Origin: Macrosoma leucophasiata
Taxonomy: Eukaryota; Arthropoda; Insecta; Lepidoptera; Hedylidae
Direction of reading: 5' to 3'
DNA: 64,000 nt
NCBI GenBank assembly: GCA_036365455.1
Contig: JAWQUS010000010.1
Span: 19,888,501-19,952,500 of the forward strand
This document shows positions 31,281-43,558 of this stretch, in pieces. A model generated the notes under the pieces. The model saw nothing but the letters and a program-made list of their open reading frames with translations. It did not search any database and was not told the origin of the DNA. Position numbers and translations under genes: made by a program. The stretch's first letter is position 1, and each line of letters starts with the position of its first letter.

Positions 31281-33280
31281 TTTACAAGTTTTTCAAAACG
31301 CACTTGGAGTTAAGGTTATCTGTTTCAAAAGATTCAAAAGTAGTAATTAAAAAAAAACTTAGACTGCTATAGGTACCTCAGTTTTAATTTACCATTTAAC
31401 TACTTTATACCTACACCTAAATTATATCCATGGTATTATTAGTTTCCTTTTATAAACAACACATGCAAGCGAATAAATGTTACAAATGCTAGCTCTCCCA
31501 AACATGGTCTGTCTGGTTTGAGTCGGCGAAGGTAAAAACGATGTGTGATTAATACACAGTAATGGATTATATTTATATGTAACAACTTCCTTTGTTGTTA
31601 GATGTCTATTTATTATGGATGTTTTGTTAATAGCAAGGTTGACTGACATTTGATCGTTGAATAACCTCGGATGTACCTATTTAGATTTTAAGATGAGGAT
31701 CTCGCTAAAATGTTGACACACGTCTTTATTGTCTTACAAAATTTGGAATTTAGGTTCACAAACATCCATATAAAAACTAACTCCAGCCTACGAATTATGC
31801 CTGGGTGTCGAAAAATTATCTGGGCATTATTAGACATTATTACTTAGTACCTAAGTATACTCCATTGCTCTCCCATAGCGGAATATTTTAGAATAAGAAC
31901 ATCGTTTAATTAAACGACGTTATTTACGCCATCAACTTTCGCTTCTCCAGCTCTACCTCTAGTACTCATCAGTTACTTATTAAAAAAAAGAATTACATAT
32001 TCCCAATACAATGTTAACTGTTCATTTACAGATTACAAATGTATCAATTATACTTACAAGATTTAAAAAATATATAAATCTTATAAAATATTAAACGGAT
32101 GATTGATGGATAAAGTATAGACACGAAGTAACAGCAAAACTCAGTTTCTGGCGCCATTTAAGACGATAAAGACGAGTATAATTTAATACTTTACCATAAG
32201 CACGTAATTGGTGCGTGGGTGTAATTGAGGCACATTACCATTAAAGAGTCCATCATCATCAAAGAGACTATCGCGTTTCTGTTGATTATACAATATACCT
32301 ATAATTATATGTTAAGCGATATATTTTCTGAGAATTAAGATTACCTATATTAATTAAAACAGAAAACGCTAGTATAAAGATCATGTCAATAAATCAATTG
32401 TCATTTCGCCATATACCTATTTCAAGATTACCTTTATTAATTAAAACGAAAACGTAAGAATTAAGATCATGTCAACAAAACAATAATACCCAATTATTAT
32501 TGTGATTTCGTCATATAATTATATTACAAATGATCACTGCTTTAGTTTTGTTTAAAAAAAAATAAGTTTCTAGAACAATTGACGCGGTAAACCTTTGTGC
32601 TAAACAATTGAACAACTAATTGAAAGCCGAAGATAAAGCAGTATCAATGTAGGTCAGCACTGCTTTTATTTATGCAATAATATCTCATTCCGATATTTAC
32701 ATGTCCGATATGGCCATTGACATCCCGTTCACTCATATCTGGTGTGAAAACTTTAATAACGGACCATAGAGGACCACGGGCCACCGGCGCCGGGCCACGG
32801 ACTAGCAAAAAGTTATTGGAGTTGTAAAATTTCACACCTGCAATAAATTCGAGTAAACATTTAAACAACCGAATACAGTTATAGAAAGATAGTTTAATTT
32901 TGTTACTAAATGCGTTTTTATCGAACAGCCTTGTGTTGATAAGATAAAGTCTATCTTTGTTAGTCACTAGGTTAGAAGAAACATATCTATAATCGAAGTA
33001 AAATTCCATGCGAATGAAAACATCGCTGTAGAATTTATGATCTGCACAAAGAAAAACCTGAAAGGCGTGTATCATTTTGCAATTTGTCACCATGGAATGT
33101 ATAGGTATCGTTGAGCTTTGTACTCGTCAAAAGGAAGTCGCACTAGAGTCGTGATGTTTAAAAAGTGTGCTTAAAATACGAAAAGTACTCATCACATTTT
33201 GTCAGTATATTATTCACGTTTCAAAGGCGACGATATATATATGAATAAAATAAAATCCCAATAGTATAGAAATTATTTAG
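31281..33280. other. No gene seen
   Basis: AT-rich DNA. The only structure is the local duplication at 32336-32520. The open frame at 32644-33093 on the minus strand has no recognisable motif and covers AT-rich sequence. Confidence 0.45.
32336..32520 (+). repeat. Diverged tandem duplication of about 90 bp
   Basis: AAGATTACCTATATTAATTA ... ATTTCGCCATATA and AAGATTACCTTTATTAATTA ... ATTTCGTCATATA share the order of words, including AAGATCATGTCAA. Confidence 0.6.
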
Positions 33281-33285
33281 GTATC

Positions 33286-33560
33286 TTTACTGGTGGTAGA
33301 GCTCCAGTGACGGAGCTCCCACCGCATTACCTAATATACCTACTTGCCGCTAAATGGTAGTGTTCAGCACTATCGTGTTCCGGTCAGGTGGTAATGTACG
33401 GCCCTGTAATTTCCGGCACAGGGACACCTTAGGCCTCAGGAGTGGTAACGCATCTTCATTTTGACCTTGGTCTTTGTGTGGGTGTCTATAGGCTGCAGTC
33501 ATCACTTAACATCAATGTGAACTGCATGCTTGTTTGGCACTTCCATTACATAAAAAAGGT
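33286..33560 (-). repeat. R1 repeat, complete
   Basis: Reversed R1 from GGTGGTAGAGCTCCAGTGAC to TGCATGCTTGTTTGGCACTT. Little diverged. Confidence 0.75.
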
Positions 33561-34489
33561 ATAAATAAATAATTCTCGGTCTTCATAAGGATTGACTTAG
33601 TGCCCACGTTCATGTAGGTACAGTTAAAGTTAGATGATAGGTACGCACGGTCTCGGTTTTGAAGACTAGACGTGTCTAAAAACTTTTTCAGATGTATTGG
33701 CCATTTGAAAGAAAACCTCTGGATTTTGTAGAGATTAAATTACTGTAATCACAAAGATAATTTTATTGCACACAAGTTTGCTTCTTCATTCACATTAAAA
33801 AGTCTTCAATTTGCTTGTCGTTTTAATCAAGACACAGGTGACCTACTCCCGTTGGCCGAAATAAGAAGTTTGCGCTTCGTTCCGGTCGATGGAAACGGAA
33901 ACCGAGTCTGGGCCACGTGATTCGAAACATGTTAGCTGGCACTCATGGTACCTATCTATCGTATGAATACTAAATTTCTTCAAGACAAGAATTTCTAATG
34001 TTATTTGACGGGTCTTGTTAAAATGTCAGACCTTTTTTGCCGAACAGACGGAACGTTCTGTGGAATTGGGTTAAGCGACCTAGTGACACCAGGAGTCAGG
34101 TGTATAATTATATACTTAATCTGGTTTTGGAGCTTGGCTTGTATTAGTGCCAGTGGTCCTGTAAATAGAGGGACACGCGTTTAAGTTAATGCTTCACAGT
34201 TATTCAATCTTAATTCAGTTTCAGCATTTTCTCAAAAGTTGATAAATACTATTAGATAAGCTTCCGAGTTGTTAGCTTTTTATTTATCAATCAACTAACG
34301 TCAACAAAGAGGAAATCTTTAATTAAATAAGAATTAAATAAAATCAATATCGAGTCATTACGATTTTAAATCATCATGAAAATTTATGCAATTTTTAAGT
34401 GATTCGAAGTTCGAAAACGAAGAGACGAATAAGGATATTTCCTTTTAAAATCGAATATCTAAATAATCCTGTGACAGAGTTTCGACATG

Positions 34490-34930
34490 TGACTCACTGT
34501 TGATGGTATTTAATATTGTTATTGTCATAAGGCGGCCAACTTTCTGAGAATAGTATGCGGGACTTTTTATGGATAGACAGTAGGGTGAATGCGAAGTATG
34601 AAGTTTTGTCAGTATACGTACTGTACTATACGTACCAAAATAACATAAAAACACAAAACTTTCATACTGAAGCAATTTATTTTTAAAATAGTATATATAT
34701 ATGTATATCACAAGAGTGACACTTTTTTAGAGAAAGCGCTTGAAAAAAAAAATAGGCATGGTATGTGAATGCATCGAATGCGGGACGCATCCAACGTTTT
34801 GCGGGACTATTTGATTATTTCTTACAAAGCGGGATTACATCCAGCATTACGGGACGGTCCCGCAGAATCCGGTACGGTTGGCCGCCTTAGCCTTATATTG
34901 TCATGGACTCGCTGCAAAAGATACGAGAAA
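34490..34930. repeat. Region with paired GGCGGCCAAC words, unassigned
   Basis: ATAAGGCGGCCAAC near 34530 and GTTGGCCGCCTTA near 34878 are reverse complements about 350 bases apart. Both are followed inward by variants of 'gcgggac'. It looks like a degenerate inverted-repeat element. Confidence 0.35.
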
Positions 34931-35734
34931 CCTTTTAAATAAAGCGTGCCAAGACGTCTGCGCGCTGGACATAGATTTAGATAACAATTTATTTGAATTT
35001 TAGAACAACACTGATTTTTTGTTTTAAAAGACACACAACTGTCCGTAAATTGTGGACTACTTTTAGGATAGTGATGTTACAAAAGAACACAAATCACGTA
35101 GTAGGTGGCAGGTCGTAGATTCACGAAAAACTAATAGAGCGTAATAGCCCAGAAATACTTTAAAGATTTAGATACATATATTGGTTTAATTCGTAATCAA
35201 CTCGCTTTAATCGACCAATAAAAGTGACATTTTGAGGGGATTAGATAAACTTTTACAATTAATGACTGCAGCGTGTTGTGCGTGCGGTTCGAGAGTAACA
35301 CTCAAAATTACCTTTTTAATTAACAATCTGAGTCTTATCGAGTACAGCTATAACAGGATCGGTAAATAACGACCTTAACGATTTGCATATGGCGACCATA
35401 ATAATATTAAATCAATCAACCCGGTACTCCCAAATCCCAACGTTAATCGATTATTCATAACGTATTATAAATTGCTGCGTATAAAATTTAATGTAAAGGT
35501 ATAAATTCACCTCACGATTGAATCGAACAATACACCTACTGTGCCGCAATTGGTGATCGGAACATTCAATGGTTTCTATCAACTAAACATTGATGTTATT
35601 TGACAGTTTATACCTACTAAATATTGATAGACGTTCGAAATGTCAAAGCAAGTTTAAACATTTTGAAAACAACTTAAAGCTAAATATTTTACAAACAGAT
35701 CCTTTCATCGTAAAATGACATTCTAAATCTCTGA

Positions 35735-36005
35735 ACGTTTTTTGAAGACCTACCCAACGATACCCCGCACGATACGATTTGCGTGGAAAAAAAGCATCCC
35801 TGTATTACGTGTAGGGGAGTAGTACCTACCCATAGAAATAAATTTCAAAATATTATTGCTCTTCCTTCGCTGCATAGCTAAGATGTATACCATATTACAT
35901 CTTACTAGTACTAAGTCTCCGAAAACAGCTGCGGACAGACGGACGGACGGACATGGCGGCACTATAAGGGTTCCTCGTAGCCTATAGAACAACTATAGAA
36001 CCCAA
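35735..36005 (+). repeat. Lepidopteran repeat with (GGAC)n and AAGGGTTCCTCGT end
   Basis: CCTACCCAACGATACCCCGC at the left, and ACGGACGGACGGACATGG then ATAAGGGTTCCTCGTAG at the right, match the layout of 37975-38265. Confidence 0.55.
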
Positions 36006-36297
36006 AAAAGGTTGCTTGTTTGTTAGCGCTATAATATTTCTTGTGGAAAGTAATTCGATGATAATAATAAATTTATAATGATTAAGTACACACCGGTGTC
36101 AAAGTTAATAAAACAATTAACGGTTTAAAGTGAACACGCGAATTCTTTTTTCGAATTGCATTACAGTTGGTTGCCAAAAACCAAAGCAGGTTTTTTCCTT
36201 ACATCAAGGGGTAACCGGACCTTAGAAAATTAAGGCCGCGAGAGCAAGAACGGAAAGCAAAGGGTGTCTGGATGGCGTCACTTACTTAAAAGGTTAT

Positions 36298-36507
36298 TTA
36301 CACGACACGGTATTCAGGGTCCGGCAGAAAAGATGAACGTTTTGTACGTAGTTTCCATACTGTTCATATTTGTACTGTGTGTAGTTAGGACGTTAGGCTG
36401 ACCGGGCCGGTCCGGTCGCCCTAATTAGGGCCGTAACTCCCTAAATGTTATTACACTACTCTGGCCCTTGCTATCGTACCCTGAATACCGTGCCGTGTAA
36501 TAAGTCC
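36298..36507. mobile_element. MITE family G, copy 2
   Basis: TTACACGACACGGTATTCAG to GAATACCGTGCCGTGTAATA. The core has GTACGTAGTTTCCATACTG and CCGGTCGCCCTAATTAGG. Confidence 0.7.
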
Positions 36508-37180
36508 ATTACTTAGGCCCATCCGTACGCTCTAGATAAAGATATTGTATAAAAGTAGGTGTCTACGGATCTATTAATGTGTCAAAGCCATCAAATACTT
36601 TAGGTTAGGGTATGCATATTTTGCATTATTGTAACTTGCCTACTTTTATCTTGTGATTTTCAATTAAATCAAATAACCGGTATGGGAGAATCACTTAGTT
36701 TCGTATTCAATCCTTATTGTCCACATAATTCAATAATTCCCCAGGTAACGTACGTTTATTGTACATAATAATACATTTCGTTACACCGGATTACTATGTA
36801 CGGAGTATGTAGAGGTGTGAACTTCACAATATTTAATTTGAGATGTTCGCTTTAAAGGTAAAATAATGGCCTTAAATAACAGTACCTTAAATAACAGTAT
36901 GGCATTAAATATGGAAGTTACCTTAATTACTCGTACTACTCGTGCGATTGATTATAGTATTTTGCATTGAAAGTTCTTTTAGGTTGTCATCAGTTGACCC
37001 CTTTCTCCGAAACGCATTGGTCATAAGTACATGACTTTGCCCGCCAATGAAGAGGGAGTTATTTAAACTTAGTCTATGATATTTTTGGCATTTATTTAAT
37101 GTCTCGATTGCTGAGTGCCAATAAACTCAGATTAAAAAAATACTGAGCTATGAGTGTTTGCAATTTTGCATCCACATTCC

Positions 37181-37465
37181 TTCAGAAGCATAGAGCAACG
37201 CGGCCCACCGGTCGCGGCGGACCGAACGGGAGTAGCCAGTTAGTTCATTTTTTGCGGGGGGAAATGCGTGCAACACACACGCACTCTGCATAAATCGTCT
37301 ATTACTACGAAACTCACACCTTAACTTTAACAAAATACAAAAACAATTTCACGCACACATTTAAACATCTAGGCGACAGGTATAGGCCCATTTGGGCTTG
37401 TACTTTGACAGAGGGGAAAGCCTGCATATGGCTACTCCCCTCCGGTGTCGCTCTATGTTCAGAGG
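37181..37465. mobile_element. hAT-like MITE, copy 3, with 8-bp target duplication
   Basis: The element 37189-37457 starts CATAGAGCAACGCGG and ends GTCGCTCTATG. TTCAGAAG (37181-37188) and TTCAGAGG (37458-37465) flank it and differ at one base. An 8-bp duplication with short terminal repeats starting CA is typical of hAT elements. Confidence 0.8.
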
Positions 37466-37555
37466 GCACAAGAAATACGCATAGGTACAGAGTGCGCAAA
37501 ATTTAAATGCGTTTCTGAATTTAGATATAAGTTGCTGCGAAGGAGGTAAGTTTAG

Positions 37556-37855
37556 GGTTTTACTGGTGGTAGGAACAGTGACGGAGTTCGTGTAGGGACC
37601 ACTGCATTACCTAATCTACTTGACGCTAAATGATAGAGTTCAACACTACCGTGTTCCGGTCAGGTGGTAATATACGGTCCAGTAATTTCTGGCACTGAGG
37701 CATAACACGTTTGGCCTCAGGAGTGGCTGCGCATCTGCATTTTGACCTCTGGTCATTGTGTGGGTGTCTATAGGCTGCAGTCATCACTTAACATCAATGT
37801 GAGCTACACGCTTGTTTGCCACTTTTATTACATAAAAAAAAATAAAGAAAAAAGT
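37556..37855 (-). repeat. R1 repeat, complete
   Basis: Reversed R1 from TACTGGTGGTAGGAACAGTG to CACGCTTGTTTGCCACTTTT. Confidence 0.7.
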
Positions 37856-37974
37856 TAGTACGGGGAGGGGGTACACTTACGAAAATTGGCTCTAACGAAA
37901 ATTGGCACTTTAAAGCTTATTAAGTCACAAACCGTTAACTAAATCGAAAAATGATATTTGCATACTAACGTGTT

Positions 37975-38177
37975 TAAAAGACCTATTCAACAATATCCCG
38001 CACTATATAAAAAACTAAAAATAAAAAAAATATCTGCGCGTTACATGTAGGGGAGGTACCCTAAATAAAAAAAATTACATGTTTTTATTCTACCACTTTA
38101 TCGGCGTAATAAAGATGTATACTTGTGCCAAATTTCAAATTTCTAGTATCAATAGTTTTTGCGCTAAAGCGCGTACG

Positions 38178-38216
<39 letters not shown>

Positions 38217-38265
38217 GGACATGGCGAAACTATAAGGGTTCCTCGTTTACTACGGAACCCTAAAA
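37975..38265 (+). repeat. Lepidopteran repeat with (CAGA)n microsatellite
   Basis: Left CAACAATATCCCGCAC, centre about eight CAGA units (38178-38209), right ACATGGCGAAACTATAAGGG and TACGGAACCCTAAAAAAGG. A common lepidopteran composite repeat. Confidence 0.6.
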
Positions 38266-38599
38266 AAGGCATAGATGGTATATGCGAGGAAGAAAATGTG
38301 GGAGTAGTTCGCTTTCATTAGGCTAAAATTGATACTAGTTTTCTTTCTCTGTGTGTGTCGTCGTCGCAAGCTAAAAGACTGGCGCAAAATTGACGCAGAC
38401 AACTCCATTTAGTGGCATTCTAGTTTTGCGCATTCTGTGCAATATAGGTACCATAATATTTAGAGTAATTATTGCAGTTTATGGAATCCATGTTGATTGC
38501 GAAGAGCATAATGTTTTCCACGAAGTTTTAATGTTTATGAGCTCAAGTTCGTCGACATTGCTAACGGTCTACCTCGATTTGGCTTAAAACAAAATAATC

Positions 38600-38780
38600 T
38601 AATTTATAAAATTGTCGTGTTACAATGCTTTTGTGACAATACTCCTTCGAAACGACTGAATCGATCATTATGAAATTTTTCGTCGATATTTGGAAGGTAT
38701 GAGAATCGGTTGCAGTCTATTTTTATATCCCTAAATGGTAAGGTAATTCTCCCCAAATATTTTTTTTTCGATTTTTTGGA
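38600..38780 (+). repeat. Repeat fragment (ACTGAATCGATCATTATGAA type)
   Basis: Resembles the centre of common lepidopteran elements that read 'actgaaccgattttgatgaaatttgg'. Strongly diverged. Confidence 0.3.
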
Positions 38781-38884
38781 CATTTAATTTTTACGTCTAC
38801 TCTAATGCGATACGACCTTCGTCAGGGCACTTAGTACTTTATAAAATTCCTCAGTAACAAGTGTTTGTAATACAGTTATACAAA

Positions 38885-39097
38885 ACTAGCGGCCCGCCCC
38901 GGCTTCGCACGGTTGCCACGTTACCTACCCTCTCCTAATTATCTTAGCGTGATGTCATATAGTCTAAAGTCTTCTTCAATAAATGAGCTATCTAACACTG
39001 AAATAATTTTTCAAATCGGATTAGTAGTTCCTGAGCAAACAAACACACAAACAAACAAACTCTTCAGCTTTATAATATTATATAAGTATAGATAAAA
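38885..39097 (+). repeat. R2-type element, short form
   Basis: AACTAGCGGCCCGCCCCGGC at the left. AAATCGGATTAGTAGTTCCT and TATTATATAAGTATAGATAA at the right. Confidence 0.5.
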
Positions 39098-39584
39098 GAC
39101 TAAATACGGTGTTCATTAATTTCTTATTAACTTCAAAGTGTAATTTGAGCAAGCAATGTGATATCTGTACAATTTCTTTACCTAGATAGGTAGGACGACG
39201 ACGAGTTCTCCTTTTTCATTCAGCGGATTATTTACGTTGTATTTGATTTCATAAATCACCCGAGTTTTACTATGGTAGTCTTTCTCAATATATATACCTA
39301 AGATACATTGTTACCTACCTATACTGTATGTTGTAACGTTACCTACTTCGAAATATAAGAAGGTACCTACACAGATGAGTCCTTTCAACATTGAAAATAG
39401 AGGTATACCGAGAAGTACAGCGGCGGGTCAACTTTCGATATGGTCATTAAGGTTATATAAGCACAGTCTCCGTGGCTGGTATTGTGATGGGTGTGACCAC
39501 TTTGTCCCATTTTCTATAATATTTGCGTTTCTGTTTTAGTAGACACAGATTTAAGTAAACTGCGATAAAATACCCATTTGAGAC

Positions 39585-39750
39585 TGAAGACTGGATAATG
39601 GGCTCGGTGACTGACCCTGAGATTCACAGACGGCACTACGACTTTACTTTGAGCAAAGTACCTACGCTTAGAATTGTCAAAACTCATACATTTCTAAGCA
39701 TACTTTGCTCAAAGTATAGTTGAAGTGCGATCTGTGAATCTCACGCCTGG
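39585..39750. mobile_element. Small foldback element
   Basis: GAGATTCACAGACGGCACTA and ACTTTGAGCAAAGTA at the left pair with TACTTTGCTCAAAGT and AGTGCGATCTGTGAATCTC at the right. Related but diverged arms occur at 52935-53150 and 59360-59500. Confidence 0.6.
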
Positions 39751-39775
39751 ATAGTGGGCCCAGGGCTATATGCAC

Positions 39776-40205
39776 TTATTACACGGCACGGTATTCAGGG
39801 TACGATAGCAAGGGTCAGGTAGTGTAATAACATTTAGGGAGTTACGGCCCTAATTAGGGCGACCGGACCGGCCCGGTCAGCCTAACGCCCTAACTACACA
39901 CAGTACAAATATGAACAGTATGGAAACTACGTACAAAACGTTCAAAACGGCACACTCATACAAACATGCGCATCGACGCTCGAGTGACTCGGAGCTGCAG
40001 CACCGCGAGAAACGCTTAGGGGCCTCGTTGATGCGCATGTTTGTGTGATTGCGCCGTTTTAACGTTTTGCACGTAGTTTTCATACTGTTCATATTTGTAT
40101 GTGACTTAGTTAGGGCCCTGTCGACCGCATAGTGTAAAAACCGGCGCAAGACCACGCCCATTCAGGGTCCGGCAGAAAGGGCCCTGAATACCGTGTAGTG
40201 TAAAG
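39776..40205. mobile_element. MITE family G, copy 3, with inner inverted repeat
   Basis: TTACACGGCACGGTATTCAG at the left, and GGGCCCTGAATACCGTGTAG at the right. Inside, AAAACGGCACACTCATACAA (from 39945) and the region TTTGTGTGATTGCGCCGTTTT (to 40061, read in parts) form a second, nested inverted repeat around GCGCATC. Confidence 0.7.
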
Positions 40206-40910
40206 CCTTTTAAGTAAGACAGATTCTTCTTCAACTCCGGCTGTGTACCTATTTTTTGTACCTACCTAACTTGTATATCGTTTAAAGTGTGTATTGTATC
40301 TTAACTCATACTTAACTTTGAATTCACTGACTCACACGTTTTATTGGTCAGATACCATTGAATGTTTAACTAACAGATTCCTAGCGATTGAGCAATAAAA
40401 AAGATTACCTAAGCTAAGAACGGCTTTGTAAAAGGAACGTCGATTATTTGATTAGGTGCCGTATAATCGGATCGCAGCAAATGACACTAATCAGATTAAC
40501 TAACTTAATTGTGAAACCGTTCTTACTTTTGATAGGTACCTATGGTTTTATAATGACATGCACTGGACTGAATTGTTCGGACTGTACAGGGGTTGAGTAG
40601 TATCTCGTTACCTGGACATTTCTACCACCGAGTCATCGGGGGCGTGTTCGGGGCTGACAGGGCGAGCGCAATACGAAACTCGGTGGGGCCTCCCTGTTTC
40701 TATTCAAATTATTATATTTTTCTTAATATGACATGGTATCCCTTCGTACAAGGGCATAGCCGGATGACGACCTAAGGGTTAAGGTAGATTCGTTATCCGA
40801 TGATCTGAGGGCCCTCCCCAGAATAGAATACTCCCCAGAATAGGACACTCAACATTCGACGATCTACTCGTACGATAGGATGTGTTCGAATACCTCACTG
40901 ACTGTTTTTT
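40206..40910. other. No gene seen
   Basis: Mixed AT-rich and moderately GC-rich DNA (around 40625-40700). No coding region recognised. Confidence 0.45.
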
Positions 40911-40944
40911 AATGTAAAGAGAGAGATAGGAGATACGTATTACA

Positions 40945-41065
40945 AGCAACAACTTGGACCTCAGAGGTGGCAATGTAGGCTTATGTATTTTGATCTGTAA
41001 ATTTCTATAGGATGCAGCATTGACTTAGGTACCATTAGTGTGAACTAATCTGTGCGCTGCGATCA
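40945..41065 (-). repeat. R1 remnant
   Basis: GACCTCAGAGGTGGCAATG and TCTATAGGATGCAGCATTGA are degraded R1 words. Confidence 0.45.
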
Positions 41066-41127
41066 TAATTCCTAACATTAAAAAGGGCAGAAGTCCCCAC
41101 GCATTACTTACACAATAAAATTACTTA

Positions 41128-41410
41128 GCCTGAGTTGCACCACGATGTTAGTTAAAGTTATTGTAACATTTCACATCCTTCTCTTCTTTAATAGATTTCC
41201 TTAAGTTAGAGAAGGATGTGAAATGTTACAATAACTTTAACTTTAATAAATATCTTGGTGCAACCCAGGCTTAGGTTCGGTTGCACCAAAATATTTGTTA
41301 AAGTTATGGTTTCTGTCAAATATAACAATCACAGTAACATTTACATTTCAGCAGTGACTGCGAAATGCGTTGCACAAGCGCAGGTATTTTATGGTATAGT
41401 TAAAGTTATC
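41128..41410. mobile_element. Two adjacent MITEs of the GTTGCACCA...TTAAAGTTA type
   Basis: The first (about 41128-41275) is a near-perfect palindrome: TTGCACCACGATG...AAAGTTATTGTAACATTTCACATCC, with the complement on the right ending TTGGTGCAACCCAGG. The second starts GGTTGCACCAAAATATTTGT and is more decayed. This terminal motif is common in lepidopteran MITEs. Confidence 0.65.
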
Positions 41411-41449
41411 CCACTTAAACAAAGGCCTTAGAACTGTAGACTATTAGAA

Positions 41450-41992
41450 GGTAAATGGCCGAATATTCAAACGTCACTCAATTTTAAGCAACCCTCAAAT
41501 GTGCGCTATCTCTATCGTTTGAACGTGTGTTATAAAGACAGAAGACTTTTAAGTCCCATTTAGATTTGAATGACGTTTGAGTATTAGGCCGTAAGAAGTG
41601 TTACAATTTAATTGTACTTAATTTCACTTTGGTACCTCCCAACCTCAGTGCTCGCTGCTGTGACTAAATCAGTCTTCTTGGGTCATTTCGCTTCATTGGT
41701 GACAATTTATCATACTCTTTTTAAATAAAATCTCTCAGGGTTAGGTAAGGTTATCGTTTGAACGTGTTTTATAAGGACAGAAGACTTTTAAGTCCCACTT
41801 AGATTTGAGTGACGTTTGAGTATCAGGCCGTAAGAAGTGTTACAATTTAATTGTACTTAATTTCACTCAGCGCCTTAATTTCACTCAACCTCAGCGCTCG
41901 CTGCTGTGACTAAATCAGTCTTCTTGGGTCGTTTCGCTTCATTGGTGACAATTTATCATACTCTTTTTAAATAAAACTTCTCAGGGTTAGGG
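41450..41992 (+). repeat. Foldback unit followed by a diverged ~240-bp tandem duplication
   Basis: GGCCGAATATTCAAACGTCA near 41458 pairs with TGACGTTTGAGTATTAGGCC near 41572. The part from ATCGTTTGAACGTGT (41513) to CAGGGTTAGGTAAGG (about 41746) recurs from 41752 to about 41992 with scattered changes. Confidence 0.7.
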
Positions 41993-42379
41993 TTGTCTGG
42001 ACGTAACATCTTTTTTGTAATTTAATAAAACAAGAATTTATTTAATAGCAAATATAATGTATTTTTTATATTATGTAGATAAATGAGTTTTACTATCGTT
42101 GGATATCGATCAACGAAAATGATAATCACATCGCGTCATCGACAGCGATATGCATTCAATAAGCTAAGATAACCGCTTGAGATAAACCTTCTCAACAATA
42201 GATTTTGCTGGAAACTGCACTTTTTAGAAGCAAAATTGATCGTGAATAAAGAATATTACGATGAATAATGTATTTCTAACTACTATATAGGTAAGTATCT
42301 AGGAAATTCAGAATTGTAGATAATCAGTTTCGTGTTTCTCGTCTTCCTTATGGGTCATCTTCATCACAAGGGTGTCCAC

Positions 42380-42440
42380 AGCCGATGTTCAAAAAAAATC
42401 CCTGACTTTTCCCTGACTTTCCCTGACAAATTTTTCAATT
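42380..42440. repeat. Short CCCTGACTTT direct repeats
   Basis: Three close copies of TCCCTGACTTT/TTCCCTGAC. Nature not known. Confidence 0.5.
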
Positions 42441-42504
42441 TTCACTGACAAAATTTATTTAATCAGTAGGCAAGTATGTTTTATTTGTAAATAGTTTTTA
42501 AGTA

Positions 42505-42660
42505 ATTTTTTTTAGTAATAAAAGTGGCAAACAAACTTGCAGTTCACATTGATGTTAAGTGACTACTGAAACCTATAGACACCCGGACAATGACCGGAAG
42601 TCAAAATGCAGATGCGTTACCACTACTAAGATGATATACTTCTGTGCCGGAAATAACACA
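42505..42660 (+). repeat. R1 5' half
   Basis: AGTGGCAAACAAACTTGCAG to TTCTGTGCCGGAAATAACA, then broken. Confidence 0.6.
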
Positions 42661-42989
42661 TATTTTTGAAATAACAAAGTTATACTGAACGACATTCTAA
42701 AGGCAAAAGTTATTTATTTTTACTAAAATGTTGTCGTGTTAGTGTACTTAAATGTTAAGGGAGACACCTGTGGATCGAATCTAGGGAGAGGGGTCTATAA
42801 GCCACGACAATCTGCGGCCACGACAGCCACCTTCTCGAACCCGCCAGTGAGGCCAGTGGAATTCAGTCCGGCCAGAGACCAAGAACCCTTTAAGTCTCCT
42901 TTTGTGTGAGGGATACCGCGCCCCTATTTTCGCAGTACCTGTTAGTAGGTATCAGTTATATTATAGTTTTTGTAATAACTCGCGAGTGA

Positions 42990-43115
42990 GTTTAAATTTA
43001 TTTTAAAGAAAAATGGAAATACATATATTTTACTTGCTGGGCTTGAAGTTATCCAGGCGTTACAGGTTCAAATCCTGCCCATAGACGAAAAAGTTTTTTT
43101 ACAATTTTTCTTATA
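42990..43115 (+). repeat. tRNA-like repeat fragment
   Basis: TTTTAAAGAAAAATGG, the arm word of the foldback tRNA-like elements, is followed by CAGGTTCAAATCCTGCCC (B box in a T-arm) and then GACGAAAAAG plus a T run. The 5' half of the tRNA-like unit is lost. Confidence 0.45.
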
Positions 43116-43402
43116 ATACCAAAGTACAAGTGAAAATTACATGCTTATTTGCCATATGAAGTATTTAGTTTACACATGTCAGAAAAAGTTTCAAAGGTAA
43201 AACCAAGAAGCAGTTCACATTGGTACTTACCTGACATCAGCTCTATTAATCTACTTGTAGCGTCCACTACATTAAGGCGCCAACTAGTGTAACACAGGTG
43301 AAACCTCACAGTACTTGTCTAGTACGATAGATGGCGTGCATTCGAATTACATCGCACATGCGAAGATTTCTCAAGAGTTAGCATATATACAACTTCCCAA
43401 CG

Positions 43403-43558
43403 TCAATCTTTGGGCCGCGACCCGCCAGGCGCTACCACCTCGCCTGGTCGGAGGATCCTCCCTTTTCGTCGGAGGAACACTTCCACCCGTTCCTCCACAT
43501 ATTCATCAAATCCTTGATATAATATGTCAAAATTAACAGATTGAGAGAGATAACTCAT
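43403..43558 (-). CDS. 51-codon ORF, GC-rich, unrecognised
   Basis: An ATG at 43558-43556 in context AACAATGA opens 51 codons to a TGA at 43405-43403. The product starts MSYLSQSVNFDILYQGFDEY, continues VEERVEVFLRRKGRILRPG and ends EVVAPGGSRPKD. It is basic and hydrophilic with no signal peptide. The GC content is far above that of the flanks. I do not recognise it. Transposon origin is plausible, and an exon of an unknown gene is possible. No donor or acceptor was convincingly seen. Confidence 0.3.
   Translation of the reverse strand: MSYLSQSVNFDILYQGFDEYVEERVEVFLRRKGRILRPGEVVAPGGSRPKD

Noticed and set aside
32644..33093. 149-codon minus-strand ORF
   Set aside because: Its length is notable, but the composition follows the AT-rich background, there is no motif, and there are no promoter or splice signals.
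37148..37499. Minus-strand ORFs of 61 codons each
   Set aside because: They are read through the arms of the hAT-like MITE and recur at its other copies.
38178..38220. CRISPR-like direct repeats
   Set aside because: These are 4-bp CAGA units of a microsatellite within a known kind of repeat, with no spacers, in a eukaryotic genome.
39877..40161. 94-codon minus-strand ORF
   Set aside because: It lies wholly within the family G foldback element and its inner inverted repeat.
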